Assembly: GCF_040183065.1 (NCBI RefSeq)
Contig: NC_091120.1
Location: 186,427,627-186,491,626 of the forward strand
Origin: Periplaneta americana
Lineage: Eukaryota > Arthropoda > Insecta > Blattodea > Blattidae
Direction: 5' to 3'
Length of the DNA stretch: 64,000 nt
The translations under genes and the position numbers were made by a program. Below the pieces are notes generated by a model, which saw only the letters and a list, made by a program, of their open reading frames with translations, did not search any database and was not told the DNA's origin. Shown here one piece after another: positions 10,533-19,988 of the stretch; position 1 is the stretch's first letter; every line of letters begins with the position of its first letter.

Positions 10533-10829
10533 TACCGGTAACTTAGTTATTGTTGTTATTACTATTATTATGTCCCAAAGAGAGACAACTTGTTTTAGAT
10601 AGTGCATTAGGATTTTATATCATCATTCATTTACATACACTTAATAGCTACAGTCTTGCGTAGATGTGGTGGATAAACTCTGTGAATTGTTTATAACAAT
10701 ATTTTTTCCTAAGAGATCTTCTGCACTTTTGATCCTAAATCTTTCAAAGTAGGAACCGATGTGTAGAATTTCCATGTCTGTGTTGATGTCTCTGTATGTG
10801 TGGTTAGTATTTGTAATTTGTATACATCA

Positions 10830-10922
10830 GTTGGAAGTTTACTAGTATAGGGGGTGGGAGTGAAGTACATTCACAAACTCAGGTACAATAAAAATTGAAG
10901 TAAAAATAAAATGATGTCCCTG
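10830..10922. mobile_element. Solo right end of the TA-inserting transposon family
   Basis: Only the last ~93 bp are present, ending AAATAAAATGATGTCCCTG followed by TA. It is the same family as 3265-4347. It lies just 49 bp upstream of an exon of gene 1. Confidence 0.8.
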
Positions 10923-10971
10923 TATAAGATGAGTCATAACAACATTTTAACTCTTTTTCTTGTCAAAACAG

Positions 10972-11132
10972 GGATGTGTTCTTCTTCCAACTGCCTTACC
11001 TGCCAGAATTCATGTTCAGAGCTTACGACTTGGTGAGACTGAAGCATCTGTTCAGAGGATCAACACCCAAATCACTGTCACCCGTCACAGAGGAAGACCT
11101 AAAGGCCTACAAGTACACTTTCGGAAAATCAG
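10972..11132 (+). CDS. Epoxide hydrolase gene 1, cap-domain exon
   Basis: Acceptor CAAAACAG precedes 10972 and donor GTAAAC follows 11132. The 161 nt complete the split Trp, then read D-V-F-F-F-Q-L-P-Y-L-P-E-F-M-F-R-A-Y-D and end A-Y-K-Y-T-F-G-K-S-G. This is the lid/cap region, and its tyrosines are candidates for the residues that polarise the epoxide oxygen. Length and phases match 61932-62092 in gene 2. Confidence 0.93.
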
Positions 11133-11139
11133 GTAAACG

Positions 11140-11700
11140 ATCCATTGTAAAATTTTATACTGGTACTGGTGTATTACCTTTGAAGAAAATAATTTAATGA
11201 GCAAAATAAATTTAATTTATAATTAGAGTTGTAAGAAAACACCCAAGCCTACAACTATACACGGTTCTATTGCTCTGTACATTAAAATGAGTACAAACAA
11301 CTTGTCATCGGATTGCAGTTTATTCCATTAGACCGATTAAGGGCAAAAACGCATCCCTTCTGTTCAACAACCCGTGTATGATGATTAGATTCGCATGATA
11401 TTATACGAGAACATTGGACATTTAACGAGAATTCCACTCGCTCTACGAATTTAGTTATACACGCTTTTATGGCTCCACATTTGATAATATTAGGTTTTAA
11501 TTTTGTATATTTTTAGTATTTTTATTGACTTTATTGACAACAACACAATACATTTGAGATACCATACAAGGGCATCTACTTTGTATAGCTAAACAAATTC
11601 ACAATGTTTTAAATTAAATTTGTTTTTAATATTTTGACAGGACATTTAATGTTGGTATAGATAATATTGTCACTATGTCATATTTTATTCTAGTCATGGC
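11140..11700. other. Intron of gene 1, unassigned
   Basis: A/T-rich, with no element ends recognised. The T-rich sequence from ~11500 leads into the hammerhead-like motif at 11752 and could be the body of the same element. Confidence 0.35.
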
Positions 11701-11751
11701 ATTTTCAAATGTAAAACTTGTATTGTAATTGATTTTAAATGATACTTATTT

Positions 11752-11797
11752 CTTGTACCTGAAGATGCCCCATTGGGGCGAAAATGTTAGTATCAAG
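11752..11797 (+). ncRNA. Hammerhead-ribozyme-like motif C
   Basis: Stem I CTTG-TAC pairs with GTA-(T)-CAAG. Core CTGAAGA (11759-11765) is followed by T, stem II GCCCC-ATT-GGGGC (5 perfect pairs), core GAAA, stem III AATGTT (near-palindromic with one G-U) and a TTA cleavage triplet ending at 11789. It is the best stem II of the set. Confidence 0.55.
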
Positions 11798-12229
11798 ATT
11801 AAATAGGATGTAACACATCAATATTTTCTTTCATATGTTTTCTTTCATATGTAATTCAATGCTTAAGCCATATTGACGGAATAAATAATTCATCATATTT
11901 TGATATATGTCATTAAAATAAATCTAGTTTTCTCGCCTATGATTTTAAGATAGGCCTAGTATATCTATTGTAGTGATGAAGATAGTTCAGTCACATTGTT
12001 TCCCAGTCCAGTTGATATAAAATTTATTTGAAAAAAATGTATTTTTTCCTTCTCCTTGTGGTTTCTTACTTTTATTACATCTTAGTGACTTATTAAGGCA
12101 TCATTCCCCTTCATTTAGGTCTTCTTAACAATTGCTTCTCATTTGACTTATAATTTAGAATTTTGATGTGAGATAATAAAATCATTTATCCTACTGCAAG
12201 CACATTATTTTTCTATTCGGTTTTATATT

Positions 12230-12524
12230 TATGTAACAAAAAAAAATGCAAGTGAATTTTTAAGAAAAAAAATACTAAATAAAAATGGAAGGATCACAAA
12301 TGTAGTAAAGATATTCATAGTGAATTAAAAACTGAACTCGTTTTGTCAAAAATTAATAAATACAAAACTAACTACATCCAACATCTAAAGAGAATTAACA
12401 GGGACAAAATTGCATAGTCAGTTCTCAAATACAGACCATAGAGTAGAAGAAATCAAGGGCGTCCTCTGAAGAGACTTCTGGATGACTGAGTCACAATAGG
12501 TTATACGGCCCAACTCCATGATAG

Positions 12525-12560
<36 letters not shown>
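12230..12560 (+). pseudogene. LINE C-terminal relic with (GAT)n tail
   Basis: The + strand reads, with stops, K-I-N-K-Y-K-T-N-Y-I-Q-H-L-K-R-I and then Q-G-R-P-L-K-R-L-L-D-D. The G-R-P-x-K-R pattern is common just before the end of RTE/Jockey-like ORF2 proteins. A (GAT)n repeat at 12530-12560 is its 3' tail. Confidence 0.6.
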
Positions 12561-12797
12561 AACAGTGTCATTTCTAATTCCTAAAGAATATTTGTATTTA
12601 TAGATGTTTCTACCTAGCTTGGTACAGTACCAATATATAAGTCAGTTTTCCTAAAGAACTTAATTTAATTTCCTAAAAGTTTTTCCATGACTCATTACCA
12701 AATTTAAACATGGATCGAGCCAAACTATATTGAAACAAAAGGAGGAAGGATCATGACGTGATGAAGCTAAGAGCCTAGTTATACCTGCATTTTCTCG

Positions 12798-12935
12798 AAC
12801 ACCCTAACCTCTGTCCCCCTCTCAGAAGCTTCTCAACCGAATAATAACAGGGATTTTCCATATTTATTCTGCGTTTAATTTCCTCTCGAGTGTCATTTAT
12901 ATTTGTTACTGTTGCTCCAAGGTACTTTAATTTGT
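12798..12935 (-). mobile_element. Internally deleted fragment of the 36899-38468 LINE family
   Basis: Blocks AGCTTCTCAACCGAATAATA and GAGTGTCATTTATATTTGTT match the LINE at about 37410-37500 on the same strand, with a deletion within. It ends only ~37 bp before the acceptor of the exon at 12973. Confidence 0.75.
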
Positions 12936-12972
12936 TACAAGATGGTGAAATTGATAACTGTCTCTTTTATAG

Positions 12973-13247
12973 GCGCTTTCACACCACCCATTAACTACTT
13001 CAGAGCCAATGGTTTCTCTCTCTCGCCACCCAAATCAAAGCTGAAGAAGGACATTGAAGCACCTGGTCTGTACATGTTCGGGGAACACGATGGCCATTAC
13101 GTGTATGATCACTTGTGGACTGCCCAGAACTACATCAAGAACCTGAAGGTGAAAATGGTTAAAGGTGCCAACCATTATGTGCAGCAAGATGATCCTGAGA
13201 AGGTGAACAGTCTAATCAAAGACTTCCTGAAACAGAAGAAGCCAAAG
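12973..13247 (+). CDS. Epoxide hydrolase gene 1, catalytic acid and histidine exon
   Basis: Acceptor CTTTTATAG precedes 12973 and donor GTAAGA follows 13247. The 275 nt encode G-A-F-T-P-P-I-N-Y-F-R-A-N, then L-Y-M-F-G-E-H-D-G-H-Y-V (Asp of EHD expected to be the charge-relay acid) and K-G-A-N-H-Y-V-Q-Q-D-D-P (His expected to be the general base). It ends K-K-P-K in phase 0. If the intron were retained, translation would stop at 13275-13277. The catalytic triad with the Asp at 8923-9091 is complete, so the gene looks functional. Confidence 0.95.
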
Positions 13248-13384
13248 GTAAGATACAACCTAACAATAATTGTATAGTTCCATTTCATATTGTTATACAG
13301 TCCAACTTGTCTGATTCGTAGATTTTTATTTGAAATCGTGAATAATTCTAACGTTTTGTGTGGTCCCTTAACATTTCTATATAA

Positions 13385-14275
13385 ATTAAACCAAACCCTT
13401 TAACTCTATTAAATATAGAATATAATCTAAATTTAACAGAAGAAATACTGAAATCAGAAGTAAACACTGAAATAATGAAACAATTGTCTTTAGGGATAAT
13501 TAATATTAGGTACCCTCCACAAAACTGGCTTCATTTATACACCGACTGATCCTTGATCTCCAGAGAACAAGGTGCCGGTGCAGGTGTTACGTGCTGTCTC
13601 TTGTCACTTTATAGATCTCTTGGATATGGAACAACAAGTTTTGATGGAGAAATCGTTGCAGTAAGTGAAAGTCTCAGGAATCTGCTATGCCACATCAATA
13701 AATTTAAGAATGCAGTTATATTGTCAGACTCCAGAGCAGCTATTCTATCAAAAATCCCCTCTCAATTAATATCACTCAATAAAAGAATTGTATTCCAATG
13801 GATACCATCCCATTGTGGAATCCTGAGAAACGAGAATTCGGATGCATTAACAAAGAAGGGCAGCACTGCTACTTACAGACCTGTTACTAAATCTACATAT
13901 TACTCTGTGAAAAGATTTATTAAATCTACATACTTAGACTTCAACAAACAAAATTTGATAACACAATCACAAGAGAAAAAATGGAACTCTCTGCATCATA
14001 ATCCACAGTTAATTCCCGATTTACCACGAAAATCGTCTGTAGCTGCATTTAGATTGGCAACAGGCCATGATTGTTTGGCCAAACACCTGCATAGAATTGG
14101 AATATATCAGTCCCCTAACTGCCCATTATGCAACTCAGACCAAGAAATGGATTCGGAACACCTCAAAATCTGTGCTTCAATGGCTGACCATGATAATATC
14201 TTTGAAAAATATTGGAGTGCAAAAGGTCAAATGACTTTATTGTCAAACGCCTGGCATTAGAAAACAACAACAACA
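13385..14275 (+). pseudogene. LINE ORF2 3' fragment: RNase H domain and zinc-knuckle tail
   Basis: From ~13387 a frame reads ...Y-P-P-Q-N-W-L-H-L-Y-T-D, where the RNase H D-G-S motif is broken by TGA at the Gly codon. It then continues open to 14260. Further RNase H acidic residues are visible: E in F-D-G-E-I-V, D in S-D-S-R-A-A, D in N-S-D-A-L-T-K-K. A C-P-L-C...E-H-L-K-I-C knuckle follows. The copy ends in AAC repeats (~14262-14274). The family matches 9564-9833. It is a dead copy in the terminal intron of gene 1. Confidence 0.88.
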
Positions 14276-14376
14276 TTTCTATACAACACATTGTAAAATA
14301 TTGTCTGTAATTCGATTTTTGTTGATAATTGGAAATGAAATCCAACGAAATTCAGTTCCGAAATTTAAAAAACCAG

Positions 14377-14508
14377 CCAGCAATATGGCGTTACCATACT
14401 GTCATCCTGTCTTCAGATGAAGAAGGTCCAAAACATCCCGAGAAACAAATGCCTTCAATCCCCCAGGCCATGAACCTCATCCAGAAATTGAAGGACAACA
14501 AAATGTGA
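14377..14508 (+). CDS. Probable last coding exon of epoxide hydrolase gene 1
   Basis: The reading frame D-E-E-G-P-K-H-P-E-K-Q-M-P-S, ending K-L-K-D-N-K-M and TGA at 14506-14508, looks protein-like. It joins the previous exon in frame only from the weak acceptor AAACCAG (ends 14376). The stronger-looking acceptor CTGTCTTCAG (ends 14416) would change the frame and stop at 14471-14473 after 18 codons. The exact start is therefore unresolved. An AATAAA at 14532-14537 would serve as the poly(A) signal. Confidence 0.45.
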   Translation, partial: PAIWRYHTVILSSDEEGPKHPEKQMPSIPQAMNLIQKLKDNKM

Positions 14509-14531
14509 ATGAAACAATTTTTCAGTCACTC

Positions 14532-14537
14532 AATAAA
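14532..14537 (+). terminator. Candidate polyadenylation signal of gene 1
   Basis: AATAAA 24 bases after the candidate stop codon. Confidence 0.4.
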
Positions 14538-14539
14538 CT

Positions 14540-15020
14540 CGAAGAATTTTGCGTTAATCAAAGATTAAATGCTAAAAACAAAGAAAAGTATTTTTCTTTT
14601 AGAAATACTTTGAATGTGTTCTGTATTTTGACAGTGTTGTACAAAATCTTCAATTTATTTTTCAAATCTGAGTCACATTGAACTTGCTAGAACATAGAAT
14701 ATTATACAAAATAAGGTAATAAGGTACATCATCGAAAAATGTTACAAGTTACATGGTTAGACATGAAAAAGAAGGAAGAATAATATGTGTAAAGTATGAT
14801 ATATGTGGTATATATTTTGTCACAGCATTTCTTACATGCAATGGTGGATCTCACATTTTCATGTATCGGTATAAGGTGCTACTATTATCTGTTAGATTGG
14901 ACAACTAATCGAGAAAAATTCAGTTTTCACCAAAGAATGAACAATATTTTGCTCAACAATCAATAAACAATAAAATTACCTCCTTCATTGTTCTAAATAC
15001 ACTGTTAACACATATAATAC
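14540..15020. other. 3' flank of gene 1, unassigned
   Basis: A/T-rich and possibly 3' UTR. Nothing further recognised. Confidence 0.35.
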
Positions 15021-15021
15021 G

Positions 15022-15490
15022 GATTAACTTTATACTTCTTACTGTGTTAAAACCTATGGATCAACAATTGGCTCTCTTCTGACAAAGGAAAGATTTTACA
15101 GTCTGTACAAAAGAAACCAAATGAGCTGGAAATGTACAAAAACTTGCCCGGACATGTTCAAGCATTTTTAACAAGAGCCAGAACAGGTCACATTGTCACA
15201 CAATTGTACCTACACTGATTTCACATTTCTGATAATCCTACTTGTCTGTGGTGTAATAATCATGATGAAGACCTGAAACACATTCTTCTATACTGTCCAT
15301 CCTTAACCACGAAAGAAGTAAATTAAAATCATTAGTACCAGTCGCAGAAGACACAGTCCTGCAATATATATTGACTACACCCCAACTCTGGCTACTAGCA
15401 ACAGGCATCTATAATGAACAACGATCAAAATACCCCTCATTTCTCGTGAAAAACAAAAACTGAATAGACTACAGTGGACTATATGTTGTC
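15022..15490 (+). pseudogene. LINE ORF2 C-terminal relic (second family)
   Basis: The + strand reads L-W-I-N-N-W-L-S-S-D-K-G-K-I-L-Q and then R-A-R-T-G-H-I-V-T-Q-L-Y-L-H, followed by C-L-W-C-N-N-H-D-E-D-L-K-H-I-L, with several stops. A more intact copy lies in opposite orientation at 18008-18533. Both end near a CAGCTGGATAC block followed by a short tetranucleotide tail (GATA here). Confidence 0.8.
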
Positions 15491-15720
15491 AGCAAACAGC
15501 TGGATACAGATAGATAGATAGATTTATTCGTTCCATAATATTCTTACATTTGCTTTATGGCATAGAATAAAGAACATGTCCAATTCTTACGTTTAACAAT
15601 AAAATGCAATACATATAAAATGTAAATATGAAATATGTACAGAATTAATACAGTACCTTAATAACAATAATATTTTATACAATGTAATTATGTTTACCAT
15701 ACCATGTATATGATTGATTA

Positions 15721-15767
15721 CTGTGTTAACATTCGGAAATTACTAATTTCCTAATGTTAACACAGTG
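15721..15767. repeat. 47-bp near-perfect palindrome
   Basis: ACTGTGTTAACATT at the left is mirrored by AATGTTAACACAGT at the right, with GGAAATTA/TAATTTCC inside. There is essentially no loop and one mismatch. A further block GAAATATAAAGTTAATC (15770-15787) is the inverted match of GGATTAACTTTATACTTC (15021-15038). Confidence 0.85.
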
Positions 15768-15989
15768 AAGAAATATAAAGTTAATCAGTGAATACAATTA
15801 TCCTTAATACATGAAACAGAAGTTTCATTACAAAAAGTTTACTTTCATTTTTAACTCAACTGACTAACCATATTTCTCACATCAAGGAGTAATACTATAA
15901 ATCACAATAAGCATTAGACTGCAGTGATAGCCTTCGGATTTCTCTTCCATATAAAAGAAAAGAAAAAACTTACAATTAAGAAAGATGCA

Positions 15990-16760
15990 GAAATATCAGC
16001 CAACCACATCCCACTCCAACAACTGATATAGCCTATCGAATAGACATATTCCAAAAAGTTATCTTATCAGATTCTAAAGCAGCAAACTAAGAAATAAACT
16101 CAAGCAAAATGCTCTCATTACAAATTAAAATGATTTAACAACTTAATAAATTACACAAAATAACACAAAATTACAGTGGATACTAGAATACTGTGAAATT
16201 TGTGCTAACTAAACTGCTAACATAGATAGGGCTATGAATTTAGTCTTACATCCAGGGTGCAAATTAAGATTTCTGATGAGGGGGGATAGATTCCTAGATA
16301 GAGAATACAGTACATAAAATTATTATTACCCTCATTCCATATGGTTCAACACTTGCTTGCACTGAGTTGCTTGTCTTGCATCTTGATCATAATAATAATT
16401 ATATCTATGAGCAGGCTTAAGATAAGATGTGTAATTCCTAAGCTATTGATTATTATCAGTTTGCCAGTGATGATAATATATCAGTATTATTTTCTTTGAT
16501 TAGTTTATACTTTATAAAGTACATATACTCGTATTAAAACAATTATATTTTGTGAGGGGGGGATCCCTGACAAGGATTTTAATATGAATTTATGAGAGAG
16601 GGATAACTTTCCAACAGGGAGGAAAATCCTCCCCATCCCCTCCGTTAATTCGCACCCTGCTTACATCCATAAAGTAAGTCACTAAAACAGGCCTACCAAG
16701 TTTCAAATCTAGGAAAAGCTGATATCGGTATCTACAGAAGCTGGCAAAGGATAAAAAGGC
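15990..16760 (+). pseudogene. LINE RNase H relic interrupted by a hAT MITE
   Basis: From ~16045 a frame reads F-Q-K-V-I-L-S-D-S-K-A-A, with the RNase H S-D-S-(K/R)-A-A motif, then degenerates. It resumes after 16659 with K-V-S-H-like sequence. It probably belongs to the family of 15022-15490. Confidence 0.6.
16253..16659. mobile_element. hAT-type MITE, 407 bp, with perfect 8-bp target duplication
   Basis: The left end CAGGGTGCAAATTAA is inverted at the right end as TTAATTCGCACCCTG. It is flanked on both sides by CTTACATC (16245-16252 and 16660-16667). An 8-bp duplication with CAGGG termini is the hAT signature. No coding capacity. Confidence 0.92.
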
Positions 16761-16764
16761 TGAC

Positions 16765-18000
16765 ATTGAACTTAATTGCTATTTAAAGTAGTGACTTCAA
16801 AGAAGTTGTGAGATTTACTTTTATTGTAGTTATCAGTGACACAACTTTCTGTAAGAATTTCTCATCAAATTCCTGTTCATAACATTTGCCCTCATAATTC
16901 ATCTTGCAACATACGAGTATAAGAGAAGAGAAGAGAGTGTTCTATCAATTTTCATGCTGGAACAGTACTGTGTTTTATTTTGTCGGATTGACTGAATACT
17001 CTTTCCTCTGTTGCAATGCTGTGGGGAAAAGTTGAAACAATTTCTACAACCCTGCACAGTTTTTCATATTTTTTACACCATTGTAGTTAGTTTCAGTGTA
17101 CAGATAGTTCCACACTACCTCACAATCAACAAAATCCTCAGCAAGCTGTCTTTATTCACATTTGAATTGCATAAATTCAGCGTATATATCGAATTCAATG
17201 TTACCAACTCGATTCCTAAAAATCCGCTGTTAAGCTGTGCAGAAACCGCTAAATTGCTATATTGTCAATGTAAAATTATATTATTTTGCCGCTGTGAGTG
17301 CTAAAAATACCCGCTAAATCCCTATATCAGCAATACAAATTTCATAAATTTTATCCGCTAAACTAACGCCGAAAAACGCTAGATCTAGCGGGAAAACCGC
17401 TGTATTGGCAACACTGATCGGATTCCGTTTTCTAGTGCACTCTAACGACGATTACGCGCACTACTTCAACCAGTGCCAAGTGAACATTTGGAGATAGTAG
17501 TGACCTCTGTTGTTCAAAACAAGAACTTGGCGTCAAAAACTCTGGGAAGGAAGGTGGTGTGTTAATCTAAAGAAGATTGACATAGGCCTTTATCTTATTT
17601 TAATTTCTAAAAACGCTGACATATGTATGGCGCGCTGACATGCTGACAAGCATAAAAAACGCTGATGTCAGCTGTAAAAGCTGACACTTGGCAGGCCTAC
17701 TAAAATAGATACAGAGCTATATGTGACCAAGAACTACATAGTGTCTCGAAATTATTACCTTGATTTCGGACTGTTATTGCTTTCCATTGAGGTCAGTGAT
17801 TTCTGATTTTTCTTTGTAACTGAGATGGTACACTCTTAAAATTTTGGTGGCTATGTACCTCAGTTCCCAATTTTACCGCTAGGAGCTCTGTAGCTACTGA
17901 ATATGTGAAATGGTTTCACTATAGGAAAAATTACAGTGTGTACTGCACAGACTGCACGAAAGGATTCCTACGAGTGGAGGGATATAACAAACATAACAAA
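16765..18000. other. Unassigned intergenic sequence between the two genes
   Basis: No gene recognised. At 17215-17410 the phrase CCGCTAAA recurs several times (degenerate direct repeats). At 17610-17690 GCTGACA recurs with short inverted copies. Neither pattern belongs to a family I know. Confidence 0.4.
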
Positions 18001-18007
18001 TCAATCA

Positions 18008-18533
18008 ATCTTCTTAATGTATCCAGCTGTTTGCTGACAACATAAAGTCCACTATAGTCCACTGTAGTCTATTCAGTTGTTGTTTTTCACGAGAAATGAG
18101 GGGTATTTTGATCGGTGTTCATTATAGATGCCTGTTGCTAGTAGCCAGAGGTGGGTGTAGTCAATATATACTGCAGGGCTGTGTCTTCTGCAACTGGTAC
18201 TGATGATTTTAATTTACTTCTTTTGTGGTTTATGGATGGACAGTATAGAAGAATGTGTTCCAGATCTTCATCATGATTATTACACCACAGACAAGTAGGA
18301 TTATCAAAAATGTGAAATTTGTGTAGGTACAATTGAGTGACAATGTGACCTGTTCTGGCTCTTGTTAAAAATGTTTGAACATATCTGGGCAAGTTTTTGT
18401 ACATTTCCAGGTCATTTGGTTTCTTTTTTACAGACTGTAAAATTTTTCCTTTGTCAGAAGAGAGCCAATTGTTGATCCATAGGTTTGTAAAATGAGACTT
18501 TACTGAAGCAAAAGCACTGGATAGAGATATCAA
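18008..18533 (-). pseudogene. LINE ORF2 C-terminal fragment, longer copy of 15022-15490
   Basis: On the minus strand a 131-codon frame contains W-I-N-N-W-L-S-S-D-K-G-K, then T-R-A-R-T-G-H-I-V-T-Q-L-Y-L-H-K-F, then a C-L-W-C-N-N...H zinc-knuckle-like end. The 3' end is marked by CAGCTGGATACATT and an ATTG tetranucleotide tail at 18000-18012. It is inverted relative to 15022-15490. Confidence 0.85.
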
Positions 18534-18539
18534 AACAAA

Positions 18540-19365
18540 GACAAAGACAAAAAGTGCAATACCATTCTAAACGAAGCAGAAATTATCCTTCAAGCACCCA
18601 GCAAAACTGCAATAACAGGATTCAAGTTAACTAAAGAAAATGACTGTCTATGAAAACATCTAAACAAAATAGAAATTTACATCAAATCACTTTGCTCCCT
18701 AATTGATAAAAGGAAATGACAGAAGATCAACTCAAAATTTGTGACCTTACAGGATCCATAACAGGAATAATGGCTTTAACAACAAGAGAAAAATATAGCT
18801 GTTATCTACGTAGAAAATAAATGACGGATACATTAGCAAAGGGCAATGGCAAATCGCTGTAATTGAACATTTCAAATTCTAAAGAAATATTTTCATATCA
18901 TATATTAAAACATGAAATGATCACAGCAGTTAATATATAAATTGTGCAAAGGTCAGCACCAGCAGGATCATGTGCAATAAAATATAAATAGAGCAGATCA
19001 AACAGCTTGATCAAAATTGAAAAGTGGATATTCCAAGAAAATGAGAATAACAGCTTCAGAAAAACGTTTCCAGCTCTGTGAAAAACAGGAGACACATTGC
19101 TATAACAAATTCTCTCCCGCTTTGAAAATGCATTAAGTAATATATACAGTCAACCTGCATTATTGAACTGTCTACATTTCTGAAATTAAAATTTTGCTAC
19201 TTCAGGCTCCACCTGCAATAGAATTGGAATGATTGAAATCGAAAATTTTTGGTTAGATTAAGTTTTTCAATTAAGTTCCATAGCCGATCATAAGAAACAA
19301 AGTTCTTGTCTCAAAGCAACAGTACATTTCGTTTTTAATCTTATCTTTTTATGATCAAGTTAACC
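18540..19365. other. Unassigned sequence
   Basis: Probably more LINE remains of the adjoining family, but too decayed to show motifs. Confidence 0.3.
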
Positions 19366-19932
19366 CCAGCAATCAAGTATCAAATATCTGTAGGTTTATT
19401 ACAGTCATATTACTTATCAATAGTACACATGTTGAACCATTATGATATTACATGAAATGGTACAGCATATAAAAGTTTTTGACAAACGTTTTTGCCAACT
19501 TCAGCTTCTCCTCAATCATTTTGTAAGTACCTTTAACCACGCCTTCAAAATTAATATTTCTCTTCTTAGTTCTCAATTTAATAAATTCTCTTACATTACC
19601 CCATTATACTTTTACAGGGCTTTGATTTCATACGCCCATTAAATAGCAGCACGAGCGACCTACATACTGTAGCATGTTTTATTATTTTGGGAACTGCATC
19701 TGCCTGTATTTGAAGATTGTTATGCTTTTATTCTATTTCTTTGTACACTTATCAATCAGTACAGTGTTAATTGCCTATTCTATGTTCTTCATGGCGTTAA
19801 TTTCATGCTACATGTATATTTTTAATGGCATATGTTCAAACTGTCTACTACACCAGTTTTTAAACTTTTTAACGATTGTTTCACCTGAATATTTTAAGTG
19901 TTCATCATGTGTTATTGTGTTCTCCTTTAATA

Positions 19933-19972
19933 TGACCTGAAGATGCCATGGTTATGGCGAAAACGTTTGACA
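19933..19972 (+). ncRNA. Hammerhead-ribozyme-like motif D
   Basis: Core CTGAAGA (19937-19943) is followed by T, stem II GCCAT...ATGGC, core GAAA, perfect palindromic stem III AACGTT, and a TTT cleavage triplet ending at 19968. Stem I on the left is TGAC. Its partner here is GACA (one base off), but the opposite arm (~19480-19500) preserves GTCA, which pairs perfectly with TGAC. The element therefore once had a matching stem I. Confidence 0.55.
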
Positions 19973-19988
19973 AAAACTTTTATATGCC

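Larger units (their letters stand above)
6738..14508 (+). other. Gene span: epoxide hydrolase 4-like gene 1 (5' part outside window)
   Basis: Four firm exons and one probable terminal exon form a continuous reading frame for the C-terminal ~260 residues of an EPHX3/EPHX4-type epoxide hydrolase. Such enzymes open epoxides to diols through an Asp-ester intermediate, usually anchored in the ER membrane by an N-terminal helix. Visible in order: the RGYG(D/S)S-KPSG strand, the nucleophile motif HDYGG, the cap region with YLPEFMFRAYD, the acid Asp in GEHDG and the base His in GANHY. The exons for the membrane anchor and HGFP motif are not in the window and should lie upstream. Gene 2 (31242 onward) repeats the same exon lengths and phases, indicating tandem duplication. 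The vertebrate symbol is not assigned because orthology is untested. Confidence 0.9.

Noticed and set aside
6738..14508. Assignment as juvenile hormone epoxide hydrolase
   Set aside because: The visible motifs and the anchor/HGFP arrangement in the paralogue follow the EPHX3/EPHX4 layout. The N-terminal EHN-type domain of JHEH is not seen in gene 2.
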